From NCBI RefSeq assembly GCF_900091515.1, contig NZ_LT607410.1, positions 5,704,001 through 5,768,000 of the forward strand: a stretch of 64,000 bases of DNA, read 5' to 3'. The position numbers and the translations under genes are program-made. The DNA is from Micromonospora purpureochromogenes (GTDB lineage Bacteria > Actinomycetota > Actinomycetes > Mycobacteriales > Micromonosporaceae). The notes below the pieces were generated by a model. The model was not told where the DNA came from. It saw nothing but the letters and a program-made list of their open reading frames with translations, and ran no database searches. The first letter of the stretch is position 1. Each line of letters begins with the position of its first letter. Shown here in pieces: positions 37,378-45,167 of the stretch.

Positions 37378-37611
37378 TCAGTCGCCTCCGACGCTGACGG
37401 GGCCGTGTCGGCGGCCGACGGCGATGACCTTCACCCGCTGCCGTCCGGCGCGCACCATGCCCAGCGCCATGAACGCACCGGCGATGCGGTCGGCGGCCTC
37501 CCGGCTGCTCGCGCCGACCACCTGGCGGCGCCGTTCGGGGGCCCGTCGCTCGTCGCGGATCTCGCCCTCCACGGGGCGGACGTCGGTGAGCACCACGAGG
37601 AAGCGGGTCAT
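37378..37611 (-). CDS. Small conserved-looking protein, unknown function
   Basis: 77 residues: MTRFLVVLTDVRPVEGEIRD at the start, a predicted amphipathic helix (SREAADRIAGAFMALGMVRAG) and a final strand VKVIAVGRR, suggesting a compact alpha/beta protein. No domain was recognised. Its ATG overlaps the stop of an 11-codon leader ORF (ATGA), so translation may depend on it. A perfect 18-bp hairpin lies further upstream. It is divergent from the XRE regulator. Confidence 0.6.
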   Translation of the reverse strand: MTRFLVVLTDVRPVEGEIRDERRAPERRRQVVGASSREAADRIAGAFMALGMVRAGRQRVKVIAVGRRHGPVSVGGD

Positions 37612-37643
37612 CGCCGCTCGCCCCGGTGTCCGGTCACGGTCAT
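37608..37643 (-). CDS. Putative 11-residue leader peptide
   Basis: ATG at 37643 encodes MTVTGHRGERR and stops at 37608, overlapping the downstream start in ATGA. GGGAGGA (37652-37658) lies 8 bases ahead, a better ribosome site than the downstream ORF has. It could couple or gate translation of the 77-residue protein. Alternatively it is chance; a frame open to 37841 also ends here. Confidence 0.4.
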   Translation of the reverse strand: MTVTGHRGERR

Positions 37644-37675
37644 CGGCGAAGTCCTCCCGGTGGACGGTCGCGGGT

Positions 37676-37723
37676 GGCGCGTGGCGATCGGGTACGGGGG
37701 AGTAAACCCGATCGCCACGCGCC
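37676..37723. promoter_or_regulatory. Perfect 18-bp hairpin in the leader of the 77-residue gene
   Basis: GGCGCGTGGCGATCGGGT (37676-37693) and ACCCGATCGCCACGCGCC (37706-37723) are fully complementary around a 12-base loop. It is 32 bases upstream of the leader peptide start. It could be an operator, attenuator or terminator in the divergent region shared with the XRE gene. Confidence 0.6.
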
Positions 37724-37873
37724 CCATCCCCTCCGGTCGCTCACCACCGCCGTCGCCACGACAACCGTTGGTGAGGACGCCATCACAGATTGACAGGTGG
37801 ACACGCGTGAATGCAACTCTCATCGACGTTCTCTCATGCACGCGTTCCCGGAAAGATATGTCACCATCGACGT

Positions 37874-38719
37874 ATGGCTCCGAAGACCGCCCGGGCCCGC
37901 CGGCTGGGCATCGCCCTGCGCACCCACCGCGAGGCCGCCGGCCTGACCCTCGAGGCCGCCGCCGACGAGATCAACAGCACCCGCAGCACCCTGTCCCGCT
38001 ACGAGAACGCCCAGACGCTGGTCAACCCGGCCACCGTGCGCGCGCTGCTCAGCCTCTACGGCGTCGGGTCGGACGACATCGCGGCGGCGGTGCAGCTGGC
38101 CAAGGACACCCGCAAGCCCGGCTGGTGGGTGCCGTACTCGCACCTGCTGGACAAACGCACCATCGACTTCATCGCCCTGGAGGCGGAGGCGACCGGCATC
38201 GCCAACTTCGAGCCCTCGGTGGTACCCGGCCTGTTGCAGACCGCGGACTACATCCGGGGCGTGATGCGCGGCGGGCCGCACACCCTCGGCGACGACCAGG
38301 TCGAGCAGCGGGTGCAGCTACGGCTGGACCGGCAGCAGCGGATCATCGCCGACGACCCGCCCATCTTCGACGCGATCATCGACGAGGGCGCGCTGCTGCG
38401 CCCGGTCGGTGACCGCTCGGTGATGGAGCGGCAGCTGCACCACCTGCTCAAGATGGCCGAGCTGCCCAACGTCACGGTGCAGGTCATCCCGCTGGCGGCG
38501 GGCTACCACCGGGGCACCCGCGGCTCGCTGCACATCCTCGAGTTCGCCGACCCCGAGGACCCGATCATCGCCTCGGTGGAGACGGTCGCCGGGCAGATGG
38601 TCCTCGACCGGCCGGGCGACCTGCGTACCTGCACCAAGATCATGGAACACCTGCGGACCGTCGCGCTCAGCCCGACGGACAGCCGCGACCAGCTCCTGCA
38701 ACTGTTGAAGGGACGGTAG
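37874..38719 (+). CDS. XRE-family regulator with DUF5753 domain
   Basis: 281 residues. Helix-turn-helix at about 8-62 (GIALRTHREAAGLTLEAAADEIN...STLSRYENAQ), then a DUF5753 domain (about 90-275) with VVPGLLQTADYIRGVM and LHHLLKMAELPNVTVQVIPLAAG. These regulators occur in dozens of copies in actinomycetes, paired with DUF397 proteins, and often influence development or secondary metabolism. ATG at 37874; no good ribosome site. The DUF397 partner follows after 4 bases. Confidence 0.93.
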   Translation: MAPKTARARRLGIALRTHREAAGLTLEAAADEINSTRSTLSRYENAQTLVNPATVRALLSLYGVGSDDIAAAVQLAKDTRKPGWWVPYSHLLDKRTIDFIALEAEATGIANFEPSVVPGLLQTADYIRGVMRGGPHTLGDDQVEQRVQLRLDRQQRIIADDPPIFDAIIDEGALLRPVGDRSVMERQLHHLLKMAELPNVTVQVIPLAAGYHRGTRGSLHILEFADPEDPIIASVETVAGQMVLDRPGDLRTCTKIMEHLRTVALSPTDSRDQLLQLLKGR

Positions 38720-38723
38720 GACC

Positions 38724-38924
38724 ATGACACCGACGATCAGCGCGGCGCTGGCGACGGCCAGCTGGCGCAAGAGCACATACAGCGGGGACCAGGGCGCCTG
38801 CGTGGAGCTGGCGACCGTGCCGGACCTGGTCGCGGTCCGCGACTCGAAGGACCCGGCCGGCCCGGTGCTGCTCTTCCCCCCGACCGCCTGGGCCGCCTTC
38901 GCCACCGCCCCACCCCGCCCCTGA
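38724..38924 (+). CDS. DUF397-domain protein, partner of the XRE regulator
   Basis: 66 residues with the DUF397 pattern ASWRKSTYSGDQGACVELA...VAVRDSKDPAGPVLLFPPTAW AAF. These small proteins are thought to antagonise or modulate the adjacent XRE/DUF5753 regulator, resembling a toxin-antitoxin-like pair. GGTAGG just before the ATG; 4 bases after the regulator's stop, so one transcript. Confidence 0.93.
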   Translation: MTPTISAALATASWRKSTYSGDQGACVELATVPDLVAVRDSKDPAGPVLLFPPTAWAAFATAPPRP

Positions 38925-38955
38925 CCCCCGGCCCCATCCTGGCCGCAGGGGCGGG

Positions 38956-40008
38956 TCAGGCGGCCAGGGTGGGCTGCGGGGCGGGAGCGGCGCGCAGCGC
39001 CTCCAGCGCGGCGATGGCCACGCCGCGCGCGCCGGCCATGTCGCGGTCGGGCACCAGGGCGAAGGTGGCCACGGCCGCCTGCTCGGCGCGGAGCACGGTG
39101 TTCTCCCGCACGGCGGCCAGGAACCACTCCCGGAACTCCGGCGCCGCCTCCACCACCCCACCCCCGACGAAGTACGCGTGCGGGTCGGTGAAGTTGGCCG
39201 CGATGGTGAACAGCCGGCCGAGCGCCGCCGCCTGCTGGGCGAAGACCTCCCGGGCCAGTTCGTCGCCGCGCTCGGCGTACCCCCGGAGCAGCTTGGCGGC
39301 CCGGTCGGCCGGCTCGGCGGCGAGCGGGTGGTCGGGGTGGCGCGCCAACCAGAACGGCAGCAGGCTGCGCCGGATCCCGGTCAGCGAGGCGATGCTCTCG
39401 GCGTCCCCGACGAAGCCGCAGGCGCAGGTCGGCTCCGGCTGGCCGGGGGCGAGCAGCCCGGTCAGCGGGATGTGCACGTGCCCGAACTCGCCGGCCATCC
39501 CGGCCGCGCCGGTGACCACCCGACCGTTCTCCACCACACCGCCGCCGAGCCCGGTGCCGACGATCGCCGACACCGAGGACCGGACCATCGCCTCCGCTCC
39601 GAAGTGGACGTGGTGGGCGTAGAGCGCGGCCGCGTTGCCGTCGTTGTGGTAGACCACCGGCAGGCCGAGCCGCCGCTCCAGCGCGCCGCGCACGTCGTAC
39701 CCGTGCCAGGCCGGCTGGGCGAAGTTGGTCGACCCGCGCGAGGAGATGACGCCGGTGGCGCTGGCCGGCCCCGGCGTGTCCAGCCCGACCGCCCGCACCA
39801 GCTCGCAGGGCACGCCGGTGTGCGCCAGGACGCCGTCCAGCGCGCGGGCCAGCGCCTCGATCGCCGCCTCCGGGCCGGCCTGGACCTCGCTGGGGATCTC
39901 CAGCAGCCCGTCGAGCAGGAACCGGCCGTCCAGGGTGAGCACGGTGGCGTTGTCGCTCGTGCCACCGTTGTCCAGACCGACCACCACCGGCACGTCCACG
40001 CTGCCCAC
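38956..40008 (-). CDS. ROK-family sugar kinase / regulator-like protein
   Basis: 350 residues without an N-terminal helix-turn-helix, so a kinase rather than a repressor. ATP phosphate loop VVVGLDNGGTSDNATVL (about 6-22), sugar/catalytic segment GLDTPGPASATG and VYHNDGNAAALYA (catalytic Asp), then TCACGFVGDAESIAS where ROK proteins carry the zinc motif CxCGxxGCxE. The third cysteine is absent here (GD instead of GC). Substrate is probably a hexose or N-acetylhexosamine. GTG at 40008 with GGGAGG 8 bases ahead. Confidence 0.88.
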   Translation of the reverse strand: MGSVDVPVVVGLDNGGTSDNATVLTLDGRFLLDGLLEIPSEVQAGPEAAIEALARALDGVLAHTGVPCELVRAVGLDTPGPASATGVISSRGSTNFAQPAWHGYDVRGALERRLGLPVVYHNDGNAAALYAHHVHFGAEAMVRSSVSAIVGTGLGGGVVENGRVVTGAAGMAGEFGHVHIPLTGLLAPGQPEPTCACGFVGDAESIASLTGIRRSLLPFWLARHPDHPLAAEPADRAAKLLRGYAERGDELAREVFAQQAAALGRLFTIAANFTDPHAYFVGGGVVEAAPEFREWFLAAVRENTVLRAEQAAVATFALVPDRDMAGARGVAIAALEALRAAPAPQPTLAA

Positions 40009-40103
40009 CGTTACCGCCTCCCGCCGACTCTGGAACGAGGCTAGTTCCCGTTCCGCGCCCCCGCCATGCCGCGAACGGCCAGCGCACCCGCGTAACCGGC
40101 CGG

Positions 40104-40895
40104 TCAGTCGGGCCGGCGGGCGGTGACCGCGGTGGCGTCCCAGTCCGGCTCCCGCACCACCGTCGGCACCAGCCCCAGCCCGCTCATCGCCGTGCAGAGA
40201 ACGTCCGCCTGGGTCTCGCTGACCTCCACCACCAGGTGGCCACCGGGCGCCAGCCAGTTCACCGCGCCGGCGGCCACCCGGCGCAACACGGCCAGCCCGT
40301 CCGCCCCGCCGTCCAGCGCCACCGGCGCCTCGTGCAGCCGCGCCTCGGCCGGCAGCAGCCCCACCGCCTCCGTCGGCACGTACGGGGCGTTGGCCACCAC
40401 CAGGTCGAGGCGTCCCCGCCAGGCGGGCGGGAGCGGGTCGTACAGGTCGCCGGTCAGCACCGGCACGTCGTGGCCGGCGAGGTTGCGCCGGGCGCAGGCC
40501 ACCGCGGCCGGGTCCACGTCCACGGCGGCGAGCCAGCGCGGGGCGAGGCGCGCGGCGAGGGCGAGCGTGGTGCCGCCGGAGCCGCAGCACAGGTCGACCA
40601 CCGCCGGCGCCGGCCCGGCGACCGCGGCCGCGGCCTGCACCAGCAGGGCGGTACGGCCCCGCGGCACGAAGACGCCGGCGTCGACGGCGACCCGCAGGCC
40701 GCAGAACTCGGCCCAGCCGAGCAGGTGTTCCAGGGGAACGCCGGCGACCCGGCGGTCGGCGAGCGCGGTCAGCGTCTCGGCGGAGTCGGCGGCGGCGAGG
40801 AGCAGTTCCGCCTCGTCCTCGGCGTAGACGCAGCCGGCGGCGCGCAGCCGCGAGACGAGGGCGGGACGGTCGACGTGGAACGCGGTCGGTGCCAT
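40104..40895 (-). CDS. HemK/PrmC-like N5-glutamine methyltransferase
   Basis: 263 residues. Short helical N-domain, then a SAM-dependent fold: motif I VVDLCCGSGGTTLALAARL (about 98-116), acidic AAVDVDPAAVACARRNL, and the catalytic tetrapeptide as NAPY in LVVANAPYVPTEAVG. Classical PrmC has NPPY. Probably a paralogue methylating a protein glutamine or another amide; the release-factor enzyme proper is expected near prfA elsewhere. ATG with AAAGG nearby. Confidence 0.85.
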   Translation of the reverse strand: MAPTAFHVDRPALVSRLRAAGCVYAEDEAELLLAAADSAETLTALADRRVAGVPLEHLLGWAEFCGLRVAVDAGVFVPRGRTALLVQAAAAVAGPAPAVVDLCCGSGGTTLALAARLAPRWLAAVDVDPAAVACARRNLAGHDVPVLTGDLYDPLPPAWRGRLDLVVANAPYVPTEAVGLLPAEARLHEAPVALDGGADGLAVLRRVAAGAVNWLAPGGHLVVEVSETQADVLCTAMSGLGLVPTVVREPDWDATAVTARRPD

Positions 40896-41033
40896 GGGAT
40901 GCCTTTCGGGAACGCTCGTCGGCGCTCCCGGCCGTCGCCTAGCGGTGCGACGGGGACTCGGAGGGGAGCGCCGTTCCTGCTGTCTGGCGGATCGGACTCA
41001 CCTCCTCGGGTCGGGGCCCGCGCGGGCCGGGGA

Positions 41034-42176
41034 TCACGATAGCGGACCGACCGGCCCGGCGGCGTCCAGCGCGGCGGCGATGTCGGCGACCAGGTCGGCG
41101 GTGTCCTCCACGCCGCAGGAGAGCCGGACGAAGCCCGGCGCGGTGTCGTCGCCCCACTGCGCCCGCCGGTCGGCGGTGGTGTGCAGGCCGCCGAAGGAGG
41201 TCGCGGCGGCGACCAGCCGGGCGGCCTCGACGAACCGGCTCACCCGGTCGGCGTCGCCGAGGTCGAAGGAGACCACGCCGGGCATCCGCCGCATCTGCGC
41301 CGAGGCCACCGGGTACGCCGGGTCCGCCGGCCGCCCGGGCCAGCGCAGGCCGGTGACGTCGGCGCGGCCGGCGAGCAGCTCGGCCACGGCCGCCGCGTTG
41401 GCGGACTGCCGGGCCAGCCGCAGGTCGAGGGTGGCCAGCGACCGGTGCGCCAGCCAGGCGTCGAAGGCCCCGGGCACCGCACCGGTGGTGGTGCGCCAGG
41501 CGGTCAGCGTCTCCAGCAGCTCCGCCGAGCGGGTCGCCACGTAGCCCAGCAGCAGGTCGGAGTGCCCGGTCAGCGCCTTGGTGCCGGAGGCGACCACCAG
41601 GTCGGCGCCGAGGTCCAGCGGGCGCTGCCCGAGCGGGGTGGCGGTGGTGTTGTCGACCACCAGCAGGGTGCCGGCGGCGTGCGCCTCCCGCGCGAGCGCG
41701 GCGACGTCGACCACGTCCAGGCCGGGGTTCGCCGGGGTCTCCAGCATCAGCAGCCGGACGCCCTCGAACGACGGGTACGGCCCGACGGTCGGCACGAATC
41801 CGACCCGCACCCCCATCCCCTCCAGGGTGGCGGTGGCGAAGGCGCGTACCGGGAAGTACCCGTCGGCGGGGAGGAGCACGGTGTCCCCGGGCCGCAGCAC
41901 GGCCAGCAGCAGCCCGGTGATGGCGGCCTGACCGCTGGCGAAGACCCGGCAGTCGCCCCCCTCCAACTCGCCGATGGCCGACTCGAGCAGCCGCCGGGTG
42001 GGGTTGTCCGGCCGGCCGTAGCCGTTCGCCGCGGCGGCCGGTCCCTCCCACGGGTCGAGGTGGTACGGCGCGGCGAAGACCGGCCCGGGCAGGAACGGGT
42101 CGCCGGGCACCGGCTCCGGCAGCCCGGCCCGGACGCAGCGGGTGCCGTCCCGCCACTGCGGCTCGACGGCGCTCAC
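41034..42176 (-). CDS. Cys/Met-metabolism PLP enzyme, cystathionine gamma-lyase type
   Basis: 380 residues, fold-type I PLP enzyme. [23 protein letters not shown] (about 49-71) binds the cofactor phosphate and substrate, [14 protein letters not shown] holds the PLP-ring Asp, and [16 protein letters not shown] contains the Schiff-base Lys. It could be a cystathionine gamma-lyase or a close relative; substrate not certain. GTG start overlaps the gpsA stop (GTGA), so it is translationally coupled to gpsA. Confidence 0.9.
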   Translation of the reverse strand: MSAVEPQWRDGTRCVRAGLPEPVPGDPFLPGPVFAAPYHLDPWEGPAAAANGYGRPDNPTRRLLESAIGELEGGDCRVFASGQAAITGLLLAVLRPGDTVLLPADGYFPVRAFATATLEGMGVRVGFVPTVGPYPSFEGVRLLMLETPANPGLDVVDVAALAREAHAAGTLLVVDNTTATPLGQRPLDLGADLVVASGTKALTGHSDLLLGYVATRSAELLETLTAWRTTTGAVPGAFDAWLAHRSLATLDLRLARQSANAAAVAELLAGRADVTGLRWPGRPADPAYPVASAQMRRMPGVVSFDLGDADRVSRFVEAARLVAAATSFGGLHTTADRRAQWGDDTAPGFVRLSCGVEDTADLVADIAAALDAAGPVGPLS

Positions 42177-43180
42177 TCGTACGACTCGGGCTTGGCGGTA
42201 CGGCTCATCAGGGCGTCCACGGCGAGCCGGGGGTCCATTCCCTCGTGGCAGATCCGCTCGATCTGCTCGGTGATCGGCATCTCCACCCCGTGCGCCCGGG
42301 CCAGGTCCCGGATGGCCAGGCAGCTCTTCACGCCCTCGGCGGTCTGCCGGGTCGCCGCCTGCGCCTGCTCCAGCGTCTCCCCCCTGCCGAGGTGCTCGCC
42401 GAAGGTGCGGTTGCGGGCCAGCGGCGAGGAGCAGGAGGCGACCAGGTCACCCATGCCGGCGAGGCCGGCGAAGGTGATCGGGTCGGCGCCGAGCGCGACG
42501 CCCAGCCGGGCGGTCTCGGCGAGCCCGCGGGTCATCAGCATCGCCCGGGTGTTGTCGCCGAACCCCATCGCGGTGGCGATCCCGTACGCCAGGGCGATCA
42601 CGTTCTTGACCGCCCCGCCCAGCTCACAGCCGATCACGTCGTCGTTGGTGTACGGGCGGAAGTACGGCGTCCGGATCGAGGACTGCACCAGCGCGGCGCG
42701 GCGGGCGTCGGTGCCGGCGACCACGGTCGCGGCGGGCTGCTCGGCGGCGATCTCGGGGGCCAGATTGGGGCCGGAGACCACCACCACCCGGTCCGGGCTG
42801 ACCCCGGCGGTCTCGACGATCACCTCGCTCATCCGCCGGGTGGTGCCCAGCTCGATGCCCTTCATCAGGGAGACCAGGGTCGAGTCCGGGGCGAGGTGGC
42901 CGGCCCAGTCGGCGAGGTTGCCGCGCAGCGTCTGCGACGGCACCGAGAGCACCACCAGCTCGGCGCCGGAGATCGCCTTGGCCGCCTCGCCGGTCGCGGT
43001 GACCCGCTCGGGCAGCCGCAGGTCGGGCAGGTAGTCCGGGTTGCGCCGGTGGACCCGGATGGCGTCGGCGACCGACTCCCGCCGGGCCCAGATCGTCACG
43101 TCCCGGCCGGCGTCGGCGAGGATCTTGGCGAAGGCGGTCCCCCAGGACCCCGCCCCCAGCACCGCCACGTGTCCGCTCAT
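42173..43180 (-). CDS. gpsA: Glycerol-3-phosphate dehydrogenase [NAD(P)+]
   Basis: 335 residues. Makes sn-glycerol-3-phosphate for phospholipids from DHAP. The Rossmann dinucleotide motif [10 protein letters not shown] is at about 8-17, the substrate-binding [10 protein letters not shown] and catalytic Lys in [18 protein letters not shown] are intact, and the C-terminal [16 protein letters not shown] is typical. ATG with GGAGG upstream. It lies just downstream of plsC, so two steps of phosphatidate synthesis are in one leftward operon. Confidence 0.97.
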   Translation of the reverse strand: MSGHVAVLGAGSWGTAFAKILADAGRDVTIWARRESVADAIRVHRRNPDYLPDLRLPERVTATGEAAKAISGAELVVLSVPSQTLRGNLADWAGHLAPDSTLVSLMKGIELGTTRRMSEVIVETAGVSPDRVVVVSGPNLAPEIAAEQPAATVVAGTDARRAALVQSSIRTPYFRPYTNDDVIGCELGGAVKNVIALAYGIATAMGFGDNTRAMLMTRGLAETARLGVALGADPITFAGLAGMGDLVASCSSPLARNRTFGEHLGRGETLEQAQAATRQTAEGVKSCLAIRDLARAHGVEMPITEQIERICHEGMDPRLAVDALMSRTAKPESYE

Positions 43181-43247
43181 GCCCTCGCCTCCACACGATC
43201 GGCGGCGCCCGGCGCCACCACACTGAGCTGGTCGATCCGCTCGCTCA

Positions 43248-43970
43248 TCAGGACACCTCGGGAGTACGCGGACGGGCGGGACGTTCCCACAGCGGGGGCG
43301 GCGTGCCACCCCGGATGTCGGTGAGCAGGTCGCGCAGGCTCAACATGATCTCGTCGGTCATCTCTTCCAGCACCGCCCGGCTCGGGGTGGCGCCCGCCCA
43401 CCGGCTCAGGTCGACCGGCTCGCCGGCGACCACGGTCACCGGGGTGCGGGGCCGCAGGCCGAAGCGGGTGGTCCGCGGGTCGAACAGCTTCTCCGGGCCC
43501 CACATCGCCAGCGGGATCACCGGCGCTCCGGTGGCCAGCGCCAGCCGGGCCGCCCCGGTCTTGCCCTTCATCGGCCACAGCTCCGGCTCGCGGGTGATGG
43601 TGCCCTCCGGGTAGATCACCACCGCGCCGCCGGCGTCGAGCGCGGCGATCAGCTGGTCCAGCGACTTGACCGCGTCGGCGGTGCCGCGTTCCACCGGGAT
43701 CTGCCGGCAGCGGTGCAGGATCCACCCGATCACCGGCACCCGGAACACGCTGGCCTTGCCGAGGTACTGCGGCCACCGGCCGGCCTCGTAGATGAAGTGC
43801 GCCGAGACCAGCGGGTCGGCGTGCGAGAGATGGTTCGGCACGATGATGATGCCGCCGTCGCGGCGCAACTGCTCGGCTCCGCGCCAGGTACGCCGGGTCC
43901 AGACCAGCATCACGGGCTTGACCAGCGCCACGGCGAAACGTTGCCAGAAACCCAGCCTGCGCCGTGTCAC
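43248..43970 (-). CDS. plsC: 1-acyl-sn-glycerol-3-phosphate acyltransferase
   Basis: 240 residues. Adds the second acyl chain to form phosphatidic acid. The catalytic block [15 protein letters not shown] carries H-x4-D (about 44-49), and the glycerophosphate-binding YPEGTITRE (about 120-128) and later [10 protein letters not shown] motifs are present. The N-terminus is basic with one hydrophobic segment, so membrane-associated. GTG start with GAGGAGG. Divergent from cofC across the large palindrome at 44104-44267. Confidence 0.93.
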   Translation of the reverse strand: MTRRRLGFWQRFAVALVKPVMLVWTRRTWRGAEQLRRDGGIIIVPNHLSHADPLVSAHFIYEAGRWPQYLGKASVFRVPVIGWILHRCRQIPVERGTADAVKSLDQLIAALDAGGAVVIYPEGTITREPELWPMKGKTGAARLALATGAPVIPLAMWGPEKLFDPRTTRFGLRPRTPVTVVAGEPVDLSRWAGATPSRAVLEEMTDEIMLSLRDLLTDIRGGTPPPLWERPARPRTPEVS

Positions 43971-44103
43971 CCTGCCTCCTCGTCGCCCCAACCCCACGCG
44001 CCGCACCCACCGGTGCGGCCCGCAGCGGAAATCATGCCTGCTCGCCCCGGGTACGGCCAGTGCGGGTACCGCCCTCGACGCTGGCAGGATTGTCGCGTGG
44101 GTC

Positions 44104-44267
44104 AGAGGCGGTCGGGAAACCCCGGGGCGAGCGAGGCGGAGTCCAGCCGGCGATCCGGCAAGGCGGAGAGTGGTCCGGATACCGGTGTTGTATCCGGACC
44201 AGTCTCCAACGCCGCCGGTCGTCGGCTGGGCCCGCCGCAGCCGCCGCCGGGTTTCCCGACCGCCTCT
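44104..44267. repeat. About 164-bp imperfect palindrome upstream of cofC
   Basis: Outer arms AGAGGCGGTCGGGAAACCC (44104-44122) and its exact complement (44249-44267) are 19 bp. Inner arms TGGTCCGGATAC (44171-44182) and GTATCCGGACCA (44190-44201) are a perfect 12 bp around a 7-base loop. The sequences between also align as diverged inverted copies (AGCCGGCGATCCGGC against AGCCGACGACCGGC). The whole can fold into one long stem. It fills the plsC-cofC gap and ends 15 bases before the first cofC GTG. Confidence 0.85.
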
Positions 44268-44282
44268 CAAAGGCGGTGGACC

Positions 44283-45113
44283 GTGGTGGTGCCGGTGAAG
44301 CGCCTGGGCGCGGCGAAGAGCCGGCTGCGGGGCGCGCTGCCGGCCGTACCCCACGAGGAGCTGGCCCTGGCCCTGGCGGCCGACACGGTCCGCGCGGTGC
44401 GGGCCTGCCCCGCGGTCGCCGAGGTCCTGGTGGTCACCGGCGACGAGCGGGCCGCGGCGCTGCTGGGCGCGGCCGGCGCCCGGATCGTGCCGGACGAGCC
44501 GGAGGCCGGGCTGAACGCCGCGTTCCGGCACGGCGCCGCGGCCGCCGCCGCAGGCGCCTGGGTGGCGGGGCTCACCGCCGACCTGCCGGCGCTGCGTCCG
44601 GCGGAGCTGGCGGCGGCGCTGCGGGCCGCCGCCGACGACCCGGGGGTACGCCGCTTCGTCGCCGACGCCCCGGGCAGCGGCACCGTGCTGCTCACCACAC
44701 CGCCCGGCGTGCCGCTGGCGCCCCGGTTCGGGGTCGGCTCGGCGGCGGCGCACGCCGCCGGCGGGGCGCTGCCGCTGGCCGGGCCGTGGCCCTCGCTGCG
44801 CCGCGACGTGGACACCGCCGCCGACCTGGCGGCGGCGCGGCACCTCGGGCTGGGGCCGCGCACCGCCGCGCTCGCCGCCGCCCGAGGGGAGAGCGCGTCG
44901 GGGTACGGTGCTGGCATGCAGGGCACGGTGGCGACCTTCGACGCGCAGACCCGCACCGGCGTGCTGCTCCTGGACGACGGCACCGAGCTGGCCTTCCCGG
45001 CGCCCGCCTTCGACGCCTCCGGGCTGCGGCTGCTCCGCCTCGGGCAGCGGCTGCGGGTGGACCTCGGTCCGGACGGCGAGGTCGTCCGGGTGACATTGCC
45101 GACGATGGCCTGA
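44283..45113 (+). CDS. cofC: CofC/FbiD guanylyltransferase fused in frame to a small OB-like domain
   Basis: 276 residues from the GTG at 44283. Residues 1-211 match CofC/FbiD, which makes the phospholactate/PEP-GDP intermediate of coenzyme F420: PVKRLGAAKSRLRG (GTP loop), VVTGDERAAALLGAAG, GLTADLPALRP, HPRFG-like APRFGVGSA and RRDVDTAADLAAA. No stop separates it from a 65-residue beta-rich tail resembling a cold-shock/OB fold (MQGTVATFDAQTRTGVLLLD). The start is uncertain: this GTG trims the first strand (WTVVV), while starts at 44097 or 44034 would translate through the palindrome. Confidence 0.8.
   Translation: MVVPVKRLGAAKSRLRGALPAVPHEELALALAADTVRAVRACPAVAEVLVVTGDERAAALLGAAGARIVPDEPEAGLNAAFRHGAAAAAAGAWVAGLTADLPALRPAELAAALRAAADDPGVRRFVADAPGSGTVLLTTPPGVPLAPRFGVGSAAAHAAGGALPLAGPWPSLRRDVDTAADLAAARHLGLGPRTAALAAARGESASGYGAGMQGTVATFDAQTRTGVLLLDDGTELAFPAPAFDASGLRLLRLGQRLRVDLGPDGEVVRVTLPTMA
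44904..44909 (+). promoter_or_regulatory. Possible internal leaderless promoter before the OB-like domain
   Basis: TACGGT is followed by 6 bases and an in-frame ATG at 44916, which would make a separate 65-residue protein ending at 45113. No ribosome site precedes that ATG. Confidence 0.35.
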
Positions 45114-45127
45114 ACCGACCCGCCCGA

Positions 45128-45149
45128 GTTCATTTTGCGTTAACCCGGA
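45128..45149 (+). promoter_or_regulatory. Predicted PHO box upstream of ppk
   Basis: Two adjacent 11-base units, GTTCATTTTGC and GTTAACCCGGA, match the PhoP direct-repeat pattern of streptomycetes (GTTCACC-like heads, AT-rich centre). ppk is a known PhoP-regulated gene in Streptomyces. The element ends 18 bases before the ppk start. Confidence 0.5.
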
Positions 45150-45167
45150 TCGGGTGATTATGAGCGG

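Noticed and set aside
40896..41033. S-box/SAM or other riboswitch between the cystathionine gamma-lyase-type gene and the methyltransferase
   Set aside because: Only generic GC-rich pairing was seen; none of the conserved riboswitch cores could be recognised.
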